From assembly GCA_021166835.1 (NCBI GenBank), contig JAJPEN010000033.1:62001-126000 (forward strand): DNA of 64,000 bases, given 5' to 3'. Source of the DNA: Burkholderiaceae bacterium (GTDB taxonomy: Bacteria; Pseudomonadota; Gammaproteobacteria; Burkholderiales; Burkholderiaceae). The position numbers and the translations under genes were made by a program. The notes beneath the pieces are model-generated. The model worked only from the letters and a program-made list of their open reading frames with translations. It made no database searches and was not told the origin of the DNA. Positions 1-8,316 of this stretch are shown piece by piece. The first letter of the stretch is position 1. Each line of letters begins with the position of its first letter.

Positions 1-24
1 GATAAGAAATCGAGGAGACAGGAA

Positions 25-663
25 ATGCCAGGCAAAGCAAAGTTCGCCCGAGGCGCCGGCGTCGCGCTCGCGGTGATCGTCGGGGTGGCGGGTTGCGCAT
101 CGATGAGCGGATCGCGCTCGGTGTCCGATGCCCAGGTCAAGCAGGAGCTGCTCGCTTCCTTCCGCGACAAGGGAATCGCGAAGGTCGATCGGCTCGAGCA
201 GAGCGAGCTGCAGCGCGTGTGCAGCCAGTACGCCGACAAGCCGCTGCCCGCGGACCTGCGCGAGCGGCTGCAGGCCGAAGCGATGAAGACCGTGAAGTTC
301 CCCGCCGACGGCAAGTTCCTCGGCGACTGGAAGTCGGGCGAGAAGATCGCGCAGAGCGGCCGCGGGCTGCAGTACAGCGACACCGAGAAGACGGTGGCCG
401 GCGGCAACTGCTATGCGTGCCACCAGCTGTCGAAGGAAGAGATCGCCTACGGCAACATCGGCCCGACGCTGTACCACTACGGCAAGCTGCGCGGCAACTC
501 GAAGGAGGCGCTCGAGTACACGTGGACGCGCCTGTGGAACGGGCACGCGTTCGCGGCGTGCAACAACATGCCGCGCTTCGGCGATGCCGGCATCCTCACC
601 GAGGCGCAGCTGAAGGACGTGATGGCGCTGCTGCTCGACCCGGCCTCGCCGGTCAACCGGTGA
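25..663 (+). CDS. soxX: SoxX, c-type cytochrome subunit of the SoxAX complex
   Basis: A 212-residue monoheme cytochrome. The heme motif CYACH is at residues 129-133, and NNMPRFG around residue 182 supplies the likely axial Met. The stretch GNIGPTLYHYGKLRG is typical of SoxX. SoxX pairs with SoxA in the periplasm to attach thiosulfate to the SoxYZ carrier and passes electrons to the respiratory chain (family knowledge). The N-terminus is hydrophobic and ends in VAGCAS, which resembles a lipobox, so membrane anchoring is possible; many SoxX proteins are simply secreted. About 90 residues precede the heme domain, as in the longer SoxX class. An SD-like GAGGAG lies about 6 bases before the ATG. 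It is the first gene in the window and is followed by soxB; soxYZ and soxA, if present, would lie upstream of base 1. Confidence 0.93.
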   Translation: MPGKAKFARGAGVALAVIVGVAGCASMSGSRSVSDAQVKQELLASFRDKGIAKVDRLEQSELQRVCSQYADKPLPADLRERLQAEAMKTVKFPADGKFLGDWKSGEKIAQSGRGLQYSDTEKTVAGGNCYACHQLSKEEIAYGNIGPTLYHYGKLRGNSKEALEYTWTRLWNGHAFAACNNMPRFGDAGILTEAQLKDVMALLLDPASPVNR

Positions 664-674
664 GGAGCGAAGCG

Positions 675-725
675 ATGCGAACCGGGCTGGCCGCGATGCG
701 CTGCATGCGCGGTGCGCTGCGATGA
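675..725 (+). CDS. Possible 16-residue leader ORF coupling soxX to soxB
   Basis: A 16-codon frame starts at ATG 675, seven bases after a strong SD (GAGGAG, 662-667). Its TGA (723-725) overlaps the soxB ATG (722-724) in an ATGA. The soxB start itself has no visible SD, so ribosomes finishing this short frame could re-initiate on soxB. The peptide is basic and Met/Arg rich with no recognisable domain. This may be a translation-coupling device rather than a functional peptide. It is inferred from the spacing only. Confidence 0.4.
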   Translation: MRTGLAAMRCMRGALR

Positions 726-2437
726 TCGATCGGCGCGAATTCCTGCGACTGCTCGCGGCCGCCTCGGCCGCGGGGCTTTCGCTGCCGGCCGGTGCGGCTG
801 CTCCCGGCTCGGCGCGCGCCGAGTCGTTCTACGATCTCGCGCCCTTCGGCAATGTGAGCCTGCTGCACTTCACCGACTGCCATGCGCAGCTGCTGCCGGT
901 GCACTTCCGCGAGCCGAGCGTGAACCTGGGCGTCGGCGATGCGGTCGGCCGCCCGCCGCACCTGGTCGGCGAGGCGCTGCTGAAGCATTTCGGCATCGCG
1001 CCTGGCAGCCGCGAAGCGCACGCCTTCACCTTCCTGGACTTCGAGCACGCCGCGCGCGCCTACGGCAAGGTCGGCGGCTTCGCGCATCTCGCCACGCTGG
1101 TGAAGCGCCTGCGCGCGTCGCGCCCCGGCGCACTGCTGCTCGACGGCGGCGACACCTGGCAGGGTTCGGCCACGTCGCTGTGGTCGAAGGGCCAGGACAT
1201 GGTCGATGCGTGCAAGCTGCTCGGCGTGGACGTGATGACCGCGCACTGGGAGTTCACCTACGGCGCCGAGCGCGTCGAGGAGATCATCGCGCGCGACCTG
1301 AAGGGCCACATCGACTTCGTCGCGCAGAACGTGAAGACCACCGATTTCGAGGATCCGGTCTTCCCGTCGCATGCGCTGCGCACGATCAACGGCGTGCCGG
1401 TGGCGATCATCGGGCAGGCGTTCCCGTACACGCCGATCGCCAATCCCCGGTACTTCGTCGAGCAGTGGAGTTTCGGCATCCAGGACGAGCGGCTGCAGCA
1501 GATCGTCGACGACGTACGCGCCAGGGGCGCGCAGGTAGTCGTGCTGCTGTCGCACAACGGGATGGACGTCGACCTGCAGCTCGCCTCGCGCGTCAGCGGC
1601 CTGGACGCGATCCTCGGCGGCCACACGCACGACGGCGTGCCGCAGCCGGTGAAGGTGCGCAACGCGAAGGGCACGACGATCGTCACCAACGCCGGTTCGA
1701 ACGGCAAGTTCCTCGCCGTGCTCGACCTCGACGTCAAGGGCGGAAAGGTTGCCGATTTCCGCTATCGGCTGCTGCCGGTGTTCTCGAACCTGCTGCCGGC
1801 CGACGCCGAAATGCAGGCGCTGATCGACCGCGTGCGCGCGCCGCATCGGGCGAAGCTCGGCGAGAAGCTCGCCGTCACCGAGGGGCTGCTGTACCGGCGC
1901 GGCAACTTCAACGGCACTTTCGACCAGTTGATCATCGATGCGCTGATCGAGGAGAAGGACGCGCAGATCGCGTTCTCGCCGGGCTTTCGCTGGGGAACGT
2001 CGCTGTTGCCCGGCGAGGCGATCACGCGTGAGCACCTGATGGACCAGACGGCGATCACCTATCCGTACACGACGGTCTCCGATCTGTCGGGCGAGATGAT
2101 CAAGACCATCCTCGAGGACGTCGCCGACAATCTCTTCAACCCCGACCCGTATTACCAGCAGGGCGGCGACATGGTGCGCGTGGGCGGAATGACCTACGCG
2201 TGCACGCCGTCGGCCGCTGCGGGCTCGCGCATCTCCGACATGCGGCTGAACGGCAAGCCGATGGACGCGTCGCGCACCTACCGCGTGGCGGGCTGGGCGC
2301 CGGTTGCGCAAGGCGCGAGCGGCGAGCCGGTCTGGGAGGTCGTCGAGCGATGGCTGAAGGCCAGGCGTACGGTCGCGCCGCGCGAGCCGAACCAGCCGCG
2401 ACTGATCGGCGTGGGCAGCAACCCCGGAATCGCCTGA
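722..2437 (+). CDS. soxB: SoxB, periplasmic thiosulfohydrolase
   Basis: A 571-residue protein of normal SoxB length. A Tat leader starts at residue 4 (RREFLRLL) and is followed by an Ala-rich hydrophobic stretch. It belongs to the metallophosphoesterase/5-nucleotidase superfamily, and the dimanganese ligand motifs are present: HFTDCHAQ near residue 50, DGGDTW near 142, AQNV near 203, LSHNGMD near 279 and GGHTHD near 299. SoxB hydrolyses the terminal sulfone from the SoxY-bound intermediate to release sulfate. The start at 722 is chosen because it gives a complete Tat signal. It overlaps the preceding mini-ORF by 4 bp and has no SD of its own. Confidence 0.96.
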   Translation: MIDRREFLRLLAAASAAGLSLPAGAAAPGSARAESFYDLAPFGNVSLLHFTDCHAQLLPVHFREPSVNLGVGDAVGRPPHLVGEALLKHFGIAPGSREAHAFTFLDFEHAARAYGKVGGFAHLATLVKRLRASRPGALLLDGGDTWQGSATSLWSKGQDMVDACKLLGVDVMTAHWEFTYGAERVEEIIARDLKGHIDFVAQNVKTTDFEDPVFPSHALRTINGVPVAIIGQAFPYTPIANPRYFVEQWSFGIQDERLQQIVDDVRARGAQVVVLLSHNGMDVDLQLASRVSGLDAILGGHTHDGVPQPVKVRNAKGTTIVTNAGSNGKFLAVLDLDVKGGKVADFRYRLLPVFSNLLPADAEMQALIDRVRAPHRAKLGEKLAVTEGLLYRRGNFNGTFDQLIIDALIEEKDAQIAFSPGFRWGTSLLPGEAITREHLMDQTAITYPYTTVSDLSGEMIKTILEDVADNLFNPDPYYQQGGDMVRVGGMTYACTPSAAAGSRISDMRLNGKPMDASRTYRVAGWAPVAQGASGEPVWEVVERWLKARRTVAPREPNQPRLIGVGSNPGIA

Positions 2438-2441
2438 GGCG

Positions 2442-3023
2442 ATGAACGCGCGCCGCCGCCTGCTGACCGCCGTGGGCGCCGCCGTCGCGGCTTGCGTGGC
2501 GCCACGGCTCGCGTCGGCGGCGACGGAGGCGCCGCGGAGCGCAGCGGCAGCGCCGGATGCGCCGCGGAGTGCAGGGGCAGCGCCGGCTGCGCCGTCGCTG
2601 GGCTCGCGCATCGAGCTGCCGCCGGTGCGCCTGCTCGACGGCCGCGAGATAGCGCCCGCACACTGGCGCGGCAAGGTGCTCGTCGTCGAGCTGTGGGCCA
2701 CCTGGTGCCCGTTCTGCGCGCGCCAGAACCCCGAGATCGACAAGCTGCATCGTGCGAACGCCGCATCGGGGCTCGAGGTACTCGGTCTGTCGATCGACCG
2801 CAAGGCCGAAGACGCGAAGCGCTACATGCGCGAGCACGACTACGCGTTCCACGCGGCGATGCTCGATCCGAAATGGGAGGCGGCGCTCGGCCGGCCGAAG
2901 GGCCTGCCGATCGTCTGGGTCATCGGCCGCAGCGGCCGGCTCGAGCAGCTCGAGATCGGCGAGATGTTCCCCGAGGACGTCGCGGAACTTGCACGCTGGG
3001 CCAAGCAGGGAGCAAAGGAATGA
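2442..3023 (+). CDS. TlpA-like periplasmic thioredoxin, sox-associated
   Basis: A 193-residue thioredoxin-fold protein. The redox motif WATWCPFC puts the cysteines at residues 89 and 92, and a cis-Pro region (KGLPIVWVI) follows near 150. The leader RRRLLTAVGAAVAAC is Sec- or Tat-like, so the protein is probably periplasmic. Thioredoxins of this type (SoxW/SoxS in other sox clusters) keep SoxY or SoxAX cysteines reduced; that role is inferred from position. Between leader and domain is an Ala/Pro linker containing a duplicated block at DNA level (see repeat 2529-2588). It starts 4 bp after soxB and overlaps the next gene by 4 bp, so it is very likely in the same transcript. Confidence 0.85.
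   Translation: MNARRRLLTAVGAAVAACVAPRLASAATEAPRSAAAAPDAPRSAGAAPAAPSLGSRIELPPVRLLDGREIAPAHWRGKVLVVELWATWCPFCARQNPEIDKLHRANAASGLEVLGLSIDRKAEDAKRYMREHDYAFHAAMLDPKWEAALGRPKGLPIVWVIGRSGRLEQLEIGEMFPEDVAELARWAKQGAKE
2529..2588 (+). repeat. Two tandem 30-bp units inside the TlpA-like gene
   Basis: Two adjacent 30-bp units, each beginning GCGCCGCGGAG and ending CAGCGCCGG(A/C)T, differ at only a few positions. They encode an in-frame duplication of an APRSA-type Ala/Pro linker between the leader and the thioredoxin domain. This looks like slippage in a low-complexity linker and does not touch the catalytic fold. Confidence 0.75.
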
Positions 3024-3544
3024 GTGCTTCGTTTTCGTTTCGCGCTTTGGTCGCCGCCTCGTGCGCAGCGGCCGCGGCCGCCGTGCTCGCGCCGCAGGCG
3101 GCGCGCGCCGAAGCGACCTTCGCTACGCGCTCGCTCGTGGCCGAGGCCGCGAACAAGGCGGCGATGGCCGCGCTCGAGGCCTGTCGCAAGGAAGGCTTCC
3201 AGGTCGGCGTGGCCGTCACCGATCGCAGCGGCGTGCTGCAGGCTTTCGTGCGCGATCGCTACGCCGGCGCGCATACGGTCGAGGTGGCGACGAACAAGGC
3301 CTGGACCGCCGCGTCGTTCCGCATGTCGACGGCGATGCTCGGCGACGAGACGCAGGCGGGCAAGCCGATGAGCGGCATTCGCGGCGCTTCGCGCGTCATG
3401 CCGATCGGCGGTGGCCTGCCGATCGAGGCGGGCGGATCGACGATCGCGGCGATCGGCGTATCGGGCGCGCCGGGCGGCGACGCCGACGAGCGCTGCGCGC
3501 AGAAGGGCATCGACGCGATCCAGATGGACGTCGAGATGCAATGA
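3020..3544 (+). CDS. Secreted GlcG/HbpS-family (DUF336) heme-binding-like protein
   Basis: A 174-residue protein with a clear signal peptide (about residues 1-31, ending QAARA). It then has a GlcG/HbpS domain recognisable from VGVAVTDRSG, the AFVRDRYAGAHT segment and a Gly-rich end (MPIGGGLPIEAGG ... IGVSGAPGGDAD). Proteins of this family bind heme or small organic ligands, and homologues are common next to sox and quinoprotein genes. The exact role is not established here. The ATG at 3020 overlaps the previous stop by 4 bp (ATGA), and its own stop overlaps the next ATG the same way, which indicates strong translational coupling. Confidence 0.8.
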   Translation: MSASFSFRALVAASCAAAAAAVLAPQAARAEATFATRSLVAEAANKAAMAALEACRKEGFQVGVAVTDRSGVLQAFVRDRYAGAHTVEVATNKAWTAASFRMSTAMLGDETQAGKPMSGIRGASRVMPIGGGLPIEAGGSTIAAIGVSGAPGGDADERCAQKGIDAIQMDVEMQ

Positions 3545-4515
3545 AAGCAGCGCGCATCCTGCTGCCGGTCGCCGCCGCCTGGCTGTGCGCCGTCGTTGCG
3601 GTGGATGCGATCGCGCGTACACCGGCGCCGGTGAGCGTCGAGGTCGCGCCGCAGCGCGTCTCCGATCGCGTCTGGTACGTGCAGGGCGACAGCGGCATGG
3701 TGTCGCTGCGCAACGAGGGCTTCAATTCCAACGCGGGTTTCGTCGTCACCGACGACGGCGTCGTCGTGTTCGACGCGCTCGGCACGCCGGCGCTCGGCGC
3801 CGCGCTGCTCGGGCGGATTCGCGAAATCACGAAGCAGCCGGTGCGCCGCGTCGTCGTCAGCCACTACCATTCGGACCACTTCTACGGGCTGCAGGCATTC
3901 CAGGAGGCCGGCGCCGAAGTCTGGGCGCATCGCGCGGTGCGCGATTACCTGGCCACCGATGCGCCCGGGGAGCGGCTGGCCGAGCGTCGCGCGTCGCTCG
4001 CACCCTGGGTCACCGACGAGGCGCGCATCGTCGCGCCCGATCGCCTGGTCGAGGGCGAAACCGTGTTCCGCCTGGGCGGCCTGACGTTCCGCCTGCTGCC
4101 CGCCGGCCCCGCCCACACGACCGAGGACATGATGATGCTGGTCGAGGAGGAGGGCGTGCTCTTCGCCGGCGACCTGGTCTTCGCCGGGCGCGTGCCCTTC
4201 GTCGGCGATGCCGATCCGAGCGCCTGGCTCGCGGCGCTCGACAGGCTCTCGGCGTATCGTCCGCGCGTCGTCGTCACCGGGCACGGACGCGCGTCCACCG
4301 ACGCGCTCGCCGACCTGACGCTCACGCGCGACTACCTGCGGTTCCTGCGCGCGGAAATGGGCAAGGCGGTGGACGAACTGCTCGACTTCGACGAGGCCTA
4401 CCAGCGCACCGACTGGTCGCGCTTCTCGTCGCTGCCGGCCTTCGAGGACGCGAACCGGCGCAACGCCTACAACGTGTACCTGCGCATGCAGCGCGAGGCG
4501 CTCGGCGTGCGCTGA
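3541..4515 (+). CDS. Periplasmic metallo-beta-lactamase-fold hydrolase (SoxH-like)
   Basis: A 324-residue protein with a signal peptide (about 1-26). It carries the MBL zinc motif HYHSDH (residues 108-113), the PAGPAHTTED block with the next His, and a final GHGRAS near the C-terminal third. SoxH-like MBL proteins occur in sox operons and their substrate is unsettled. Similar proteins also accompany quinoprotein alcohol dehydrogenases. It is the last gene of the tightly overlapping run soxX to MBL. The following gene starts 46 bp later with its own signal peptide, so the operon probably ends here. Confidence 0.82.
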   Translation: MKAARILLPVAAAWLCAVVAVDAIARTPAPVSVEVAPQRVSDRVWYVQGDSGMVSLRNEGFNSNAGFVVTDDGVVVFDALGTPALGAALLGRIREITKQPVRRVVVSHYHSDHFYGLQAFQEAGAEVWAHRAVRDYLATDAPGERLAERRASLAPWVTDEARIVAPDRLVEGETVFRLGGLTFRLLPAGPAHTTEDMMMLVEEEGVLFAGDLVFAGRVPFVGDADPSAWLAALDRLSAYRPRVVVTGHGRASTDALADLTLTRDYLRFLRAEMGKAVDELLDFDEAYQRTDWSRFSSLPAFEDANRRNAYNVYLRMQREALGVR

Positions 4516-4561
4516 CGCATGTCCGCCGAGGCCTCGGCGGTGCCTGCTTCACAATCGCGCG

Positions 4562-5662
4562 ATGTCGATTTTCCGTTGCGCCCGCGCGTGCCTCGCGGGC
4601 ACGCTTGCTGCCCTCTTCTGTTCGACCAGCGCGAGCGCACAGACCGCTGCCGAACGTTGCCTGCTGTCCGCGCTGCAGCGCGCCGCTGACGATGCCACCG
4701 TCGAGTCGGTGCGCACGCAGTGCGCGAGGCTCGACGCGCAGGCGCAGCCACGATCGCAGCCGCTGCAGGAACCGCCGCAGGAGCCTGAGCCGGAGCCGGC
4801 GCCGCTCGCCGCTTCGCCCGCGTCCCCCGAGGAGGCGACTACCGCGCGACCGCTCTCTCCGGTGGCGCGCCGCATGGCGCTCGAGCGTGAGGTGTGGGCC
4901 AGGCGCTTCACGCTGCTGCCGCATCGGCCGAACTACATCGATCCGTTCTCGCACGCTTTCCGTGAGCCCGCGAGCGCCGATCCGAATGCGCACCTTCAGC
5001 GCAACGAAGTGAAGTTCCAGATCAGCTTCAAATTTGCGTTGGCGCCGCCGCTGCTCGACGATCGGCTGTCGTTCTTCTTCGCCTACACCGGGCAATCGTG
5101 GTGGCAGGCCTACAACCACGATCTTTCGAGTCCGTTCCGCGAATACAGCCACGAACCCGAGCTGTACGCCACGTGGAAACCCGAGCGCCGCGTACTTGGT
5201 TGGGACTGGCGCATGGCGAGCGCGGGCTTCGTGCACCAGTCGAACGGGCGCTCGGGCGACGCTTCGCGCAGCTGGAACCGGCTGTTCGCCGATTTCCGCT
5301 TCGACCGTCCCGACGGCTGGTGGCTCGGGCTGCGGCCGTGGTGGCGCATTCCCGAAGATCGCAAGCCCTTCCCGGGCGCGGCCGAAGGCGACGACAACCC
5401 GGGCATCGAGCGCTACGTCGGCGACGGCGAGCTGAAGCTCGGATACGTCGGTGAAGTGCACAACCTCACGCTGACCATGCGTCGCAGCTTCGCGAGCTCG
5501 GGCAGGGGCGCCGTGCAACTCGACTGGAGCCGGCCGACCGGCTTCAGCCCCGACCTGCGCTGGCACATCCAGTACTTCGACGGCTACGGCGAATCGATGC
5601 TCGACTACCGAACGCGCGTGCGGCGCATCGGCTTCGGCGTAATGCTCAACGACTGGTACTGA
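4562..5662 (+). CDS. pldA: Outer-membrane phospholipase A (OMPLA)
   Basis: A 366-residue protein with a cleavable signal (ending SASAQ near residue 27). A Pro/Glu-rich linker (about 65-95) precedes a beta-barrel domain (about 100-366). The catalytic triad motif HQSNGRSG...SRSWNR gives His225, Ser227 and Asn239, with exactly the spacing of the E. coli enzyme (His142, Ser144, Asn156). OMPLA hydrolyses phospholipids that reach the outer leaflet of the outer membrane, works as a calcium-dependent dimer, and maintains envelope asymmetry. It is longer than E. coli PldA because of the linker. It has its own short upstream gap and appears to be a single gene. Confidence 0.95.
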   Translation: MSIFRCARACLAGTLAALFCSTSASAQTAAERCLLSALQRAADDATVESVRTQCARLDAQAQPRSQPLQEPPQEPEPEPAPLAASPASPEEATTARPLSPVARRMALEREVWARRFTLLPHRPNYIDPFSHAFREPASADPNAHLQRNEVKFQISFKFALAPPLLDDRLSFFFAYTGQSWWQAYNHDLSSPFREYSHEPELYATWKPERRVLGWDWRMASAGFVHQSNGRSGDASRSWNRLFADFRFDRPDGWWLGLRPWWRIPEDRKPFPGAAEGDDNPGIERYVGDGELKLGYVGEVHNLTLTMRRSFASSGRGAVQLDWSRPTGFSPDLRWHIQYFDGYGESMLDYRTRVRRIGFGVMLNDWY

Positions 5663-5752
5663 AAACGCCCGCCGCTCGCCCTCTCGCGCGGTTTCCGGCG
5701 CGTGGTAGTGTTCGCCCTTCGCATCGAAGCGATTCGGACGGAAGGTCGAGAC

Positions 5753-7843
5753 GTGAGCAATTCCCTTGTGACGCAGGCAAGCGCGCTGTTCCGTGAAGCG
5801 GCCGGGCAGGGGCGCGACAGCCTCGATGGCGCCGCATTGAGCAGCCTGCTGGCCGGAGTCGGCCTCGAGCGGGACGCCGGTTCGCGTGCCGGCGGCGCCG
5901 AAATGCGGATCACGCTGAACAGCACGCGCGAATTCGGCATGGTGATCGGCGCCGGCTTCGGCGGACTGGAGGCGGAACTCGACGAGGCTCAGTTCCGGCG
6001 CGACCGCGCGTCGGTGTATGCCGTCGCGGAGCTCACCGACGCGCCGGATTTCCTGCGGCTGTTCCAGCGCACGCTGGCGTGGCAGAAGATCGCGGCCCTG
6101 GCGCAGCGCGAAGGCCGGCCCTCGCCCGCGGCGACGCTCGACGAATGCTTCGCCCGGCTGCTCGGGCTCGCGCGCGCCTTCGCGCCCGGGCAGGCCGATG
6201 TCCCCTTCGTGCTGCAGGCCCTCGAACTCGATTGCGTCGTATCGACGCAATCGAGCGAACCCCGGCTCTTCGTGCGCAGCGCCCGATGCAGCTTCTCCGC
6301 GCCGCAGCCCGGGCGGCTGCCGCGGCCCGTGGCGAAGATCGACAAGCTGATCCACCCCGAGCGCATCGGCATCATCGGCGTTTCGGGCAGCGGCATGAAT
6401 TTCGGCCGCATCATCCTGCGCAACCTCATCGGCACGGGCTTTCCGAAGGAGCAACTGCTGGTCCTGAAGCCCGGGGAGACCGAGATCGACGGCGTGCGCT
6501 GCGTCGAGGGGCTCGCCGCGATCGACGGCAAGCTCGACCTGCTCATCGTCGCTGTGGCGGCCAGCGCCGTCTACGCGCTCGTCGACGAGATCATCGACAC
6601 CGGCGCGGTCGAGGCGGTGATGCTGATCCCGGGCAGCATGGGAGAGACGAAGAAGAGCCGCGAGCCGGCGGCGGCGCTGGCTGCGCGCATCAATGCCGCG
6701 CACGGCAAGCCCGACAGTCCGATCTTCCTCGGCGCGAACTGCCTGGGCGTGGTGTCGCATCCGGGCCGCTACGACTCCTGGTTCATCCCGCTCGAGCGGC
6801 TGCCCAAGCCGCAGAAGAAGCCGGTGCGCAACTCCGTGATGCTCTCGCAGAGCGGCGCCTTCATGATCACCCGGCTGTCGCAGAACCCGTGGCTCGATCC
6901 GGCCTACATGATCGCTCTGGGCAACCAGACCGATCTCACCCACGGCGACATGCTGAGCTACTTCGCCGAGCAGCCCGGAATCGACACGCTCGGCATCTAC
7001 ATCGAGGGCTTCAAGGACCTCGACGGCCTGCACTTCGCCAGGGCGGTGCGCAAGGCAGTGCTCAACGGCAAGCAGATCGTCGTCTACAAGTCGGGGCGTA
7101 CCGCGCCCGGCCAGCGCGGCGTCATGGGTCACACCGCTTCGATCGCCGGTGGCCTGGCGCTCTTCGAGTCGGTGATCCGGCACGCCGGCGCCATCGTCGC
7201 CGAGGACCTCGACGCCTTCGACGATCTCTTCTACATCGCCGGCGCGCTGCACGGCAAGAAGGTGGGCGGCAACCGGCTCGGCGCGATCAGCGGCGCCGGC
7301 TTCGAGGCGGTTGCGATGGCCGACAACATCGAGACCGACGGCTTCGCGATGCAGATGGGCACGCTCGCCGATGCGACGGTGCAGAGAATCGAGCAGATTC
7401 TCGTCGCCAAGAAGCTCGACCAGCTGGTCGAGGTGCGCAACCCGCTCGACATCAACCCGGGCGCCGACGACGAAGCGCACCTGGAGATCTCGGACGCCTT
7501 CCTGCAGGATCCGGACATCGACGCGGTCATCGTCGGCCTCGATCCGACGGCGCCCTCGGTGCGCGCGCTCGAGCAGAGCAAGCTGCGCCCCGGCTACGAC
7601 CTGAGCGATCCGAAGAGCACGGTCCATCTGATGCCGCCGCTCGCCGAACGCCACGACAAGCCGCTGATCGGCATCCTCGACGGCGGCAGGCTCTACGACG
7701 CAATGGCTGCCCGCCTGATGGACCAGGGCGTGTGCTGCTTTCGCAACTGCACGCGCGGCACGAAGGCACTGGTGCGCTATTTCGACGCGCGGCACAACGC
7801 CGATTACCTGAAGACCCGCCGACCGGGCGGGAACAACAGCTGA
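5753..7843 (+). CDS. ADP-forming acyl-CoA synthetase-like protein with short ATP-grasp portion
   Basis: A 696-residue protein. Residues about 210-330 form a CoA-binding Rossmann domain (ERIGIIGVSGSGMNFG). About 340-650 form succinyl-CoA-ligase-like domains in which GHTASIAG (His460) is the phosphohistidine loop, so the alpha-type catalytic His is retained. The N-terminal 165 residues resemble only the second half of an ATP-grasp_5 domain (REFGMVIGAGFGG); the nucleotide-binding first half is not evident. Such proteins make acyl-CoA from an acid, ATP and CoA, or run in reverse for substrate-level phosphorylation. GTG 5753 is preferred over an upstream GTG because an SD-like GGAAGG sits about 8 bases before it. 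The thioesterase follows 8 bp downstream. Confidence 0.8.
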   Translation: MSNSLVTQASALFREAAGQGRDSLDGAALSSLLAGVGLERDAGSRAGGAEMRITLNSTREFGMVIGAGFGGLEAELDEAQFRRDRASVYAVAELTDAPDFLRLFQRTLAWQKIAALAQREGRPSPAATLDECFARLLGLARAFAPGQADVPFVLQALELDCVVSTQSSEPRLFVRSARCSFSAPQPGRLPRPVAKIDKLIHPERIGIIGVSGSGMNFGRIILRNLIGTGFPKEQLLVLKPGETEIDGVRCVEGLAAIDGKLDLLIVAVAASAVYALVDEIIDTGAVEAVMLIPGSMGETKKSREPAAALAARINAAHGKPDSPIFLGANCLGVVSHPGRYDSWFIPLERLPKPQKKPVRNSVMLSQSGAFMITRLSQNPWLDPAYMIALGNQTDLTHGDMLSYFAEQPGIDTLGIYIEGFKDLDGLHFARAVRKAVLNGKQIVVYKSGRTAPGQRGVMGHTASIAGGLALFESVIRHAGAIVAEDLDAFDDLFYIAGALHGKKVGGNRLGAISGAGFEAVAMADNIETDGFAMQMGTLADATVQRIEQILVAKKLDQLVEVRNPLDINPGADDEAHLEISDAFLQDPDIDAVIVGLDPTAPSVRALEQSKLRPGYDLSDPKSTVHLMPPLAERHDKPLIGILDGGRLYDAMAARLMDQGVCCFRNCTRGTKALVRYFDARHNADYLKTRRPGGNNS

Positions 7844-7851
7844 GGAAGCAA

Positions 7852-8259
7852 GTGAGCGACGCACTGAAACCCGGACTGAGCGCCACCACCCGCATCGAGG
7901 TCGACAAGGGCCGCACGATCGGCTTCATGGGCGAGGATCTGCGCGTATATTCCACGCCCAGCCTGCTCTACGACGTCGAAGTCGCCTGCCGCGAGCTGAT
8001 CCTTCCGCACATCGGCGAAGGCAAGGACTCGGTGGGCACGCGCGTCGAATTCGATCACGTCGGCGCGACGCTGCTCGGCATGTGGGTCGAGATCACCGTC
8101 AAGGTGGCGGAAGTCAACGGTCCTGCCGTCACCTTCGAGTTCTCGGCACGCGACGCGGTGGAGGAAGTGGCACGCGGCAAGCACAGCCGTTTCGTCGTCG
8201 GGCTGGAGAAGACCGCCCAGCGGCTGCAGGCCAAGCGCGCGAAGGCGGCGGCAGCCTGA
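7852..8259 (+). CDS. FlK-like hotdog thioesterase
   Basis: A 135-residue hotdog protein. It matches the fluoroacetyl-CoA thioesterase (FlK) family: Thr35 (STPSLL), Glu43 (VACRELI) and His69 (FDHVGATLLG) have the same spacing as the FlK catalytic Thr42/Glu50/His76. Members cleave acyl-CoA thioesters. The physiological substrate here is unknown, but its position 8 bp after an ADP-forming acyl-CoA synthetase suggests both act on the same acyl-CoA pool. The start is GTG (7852) preceded by GAGGAA. Confidence 0.85.
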   Translation: MSDALKPGLSATTRIEVDKGRTIGFMGEDLRVYSTPSLLYDVEVACRELILPHIGEGKDSVGTRVEFDHVGATLLGMWVEITVKVAEVNGPAVTFEFSARDAVEEVARGKHSRFVVGLEKTAQRLQAKRAKAAAA

Positions 8260-8285
8260 GGGCACCTGAGGGCCCCTGAGGGCCC
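8256..8285. repeat. Three 10-bp tandem units between convergent genes
   Basis: The unit CTGAGGGCMC occurs three times in a row and includes the stop codon of the thioesterase. The GGGCCC cores can pair (GGGCCC-CTGA-GGGCCC), so the array could form a hairpin between the two convergent genes. There is no T-tract, so a terminator role is uncertain. Confidence 0.5.
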
Positions 8286-8316
8286 AGGCGCCACCCGACG
8301 ACGGACGATCCCCCGA

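Noticed and set aside
2529..2588. Short tandem repeat considered as a CRISPR or regulatory array
   Set aside because: There are only two contiguous units without spacers, in frame inside the TlpA-like gene linker.
4322..7864. 1180-codon open frame on the minus strand
   Set aside because: It lies opposite phospholipase A and the acyl-CoA synthetase, has Arg/Ala/His-rich sequence with no domain, and is a typical GC-rich antisense shadow.
8256..8285. Triple 10-bp repeat considered as a CRISPR remnant
   Set aside because: Units are adjacent with no spacer and overlap a stop codon; it is better viewed as a small slippage repeat or hairpin.
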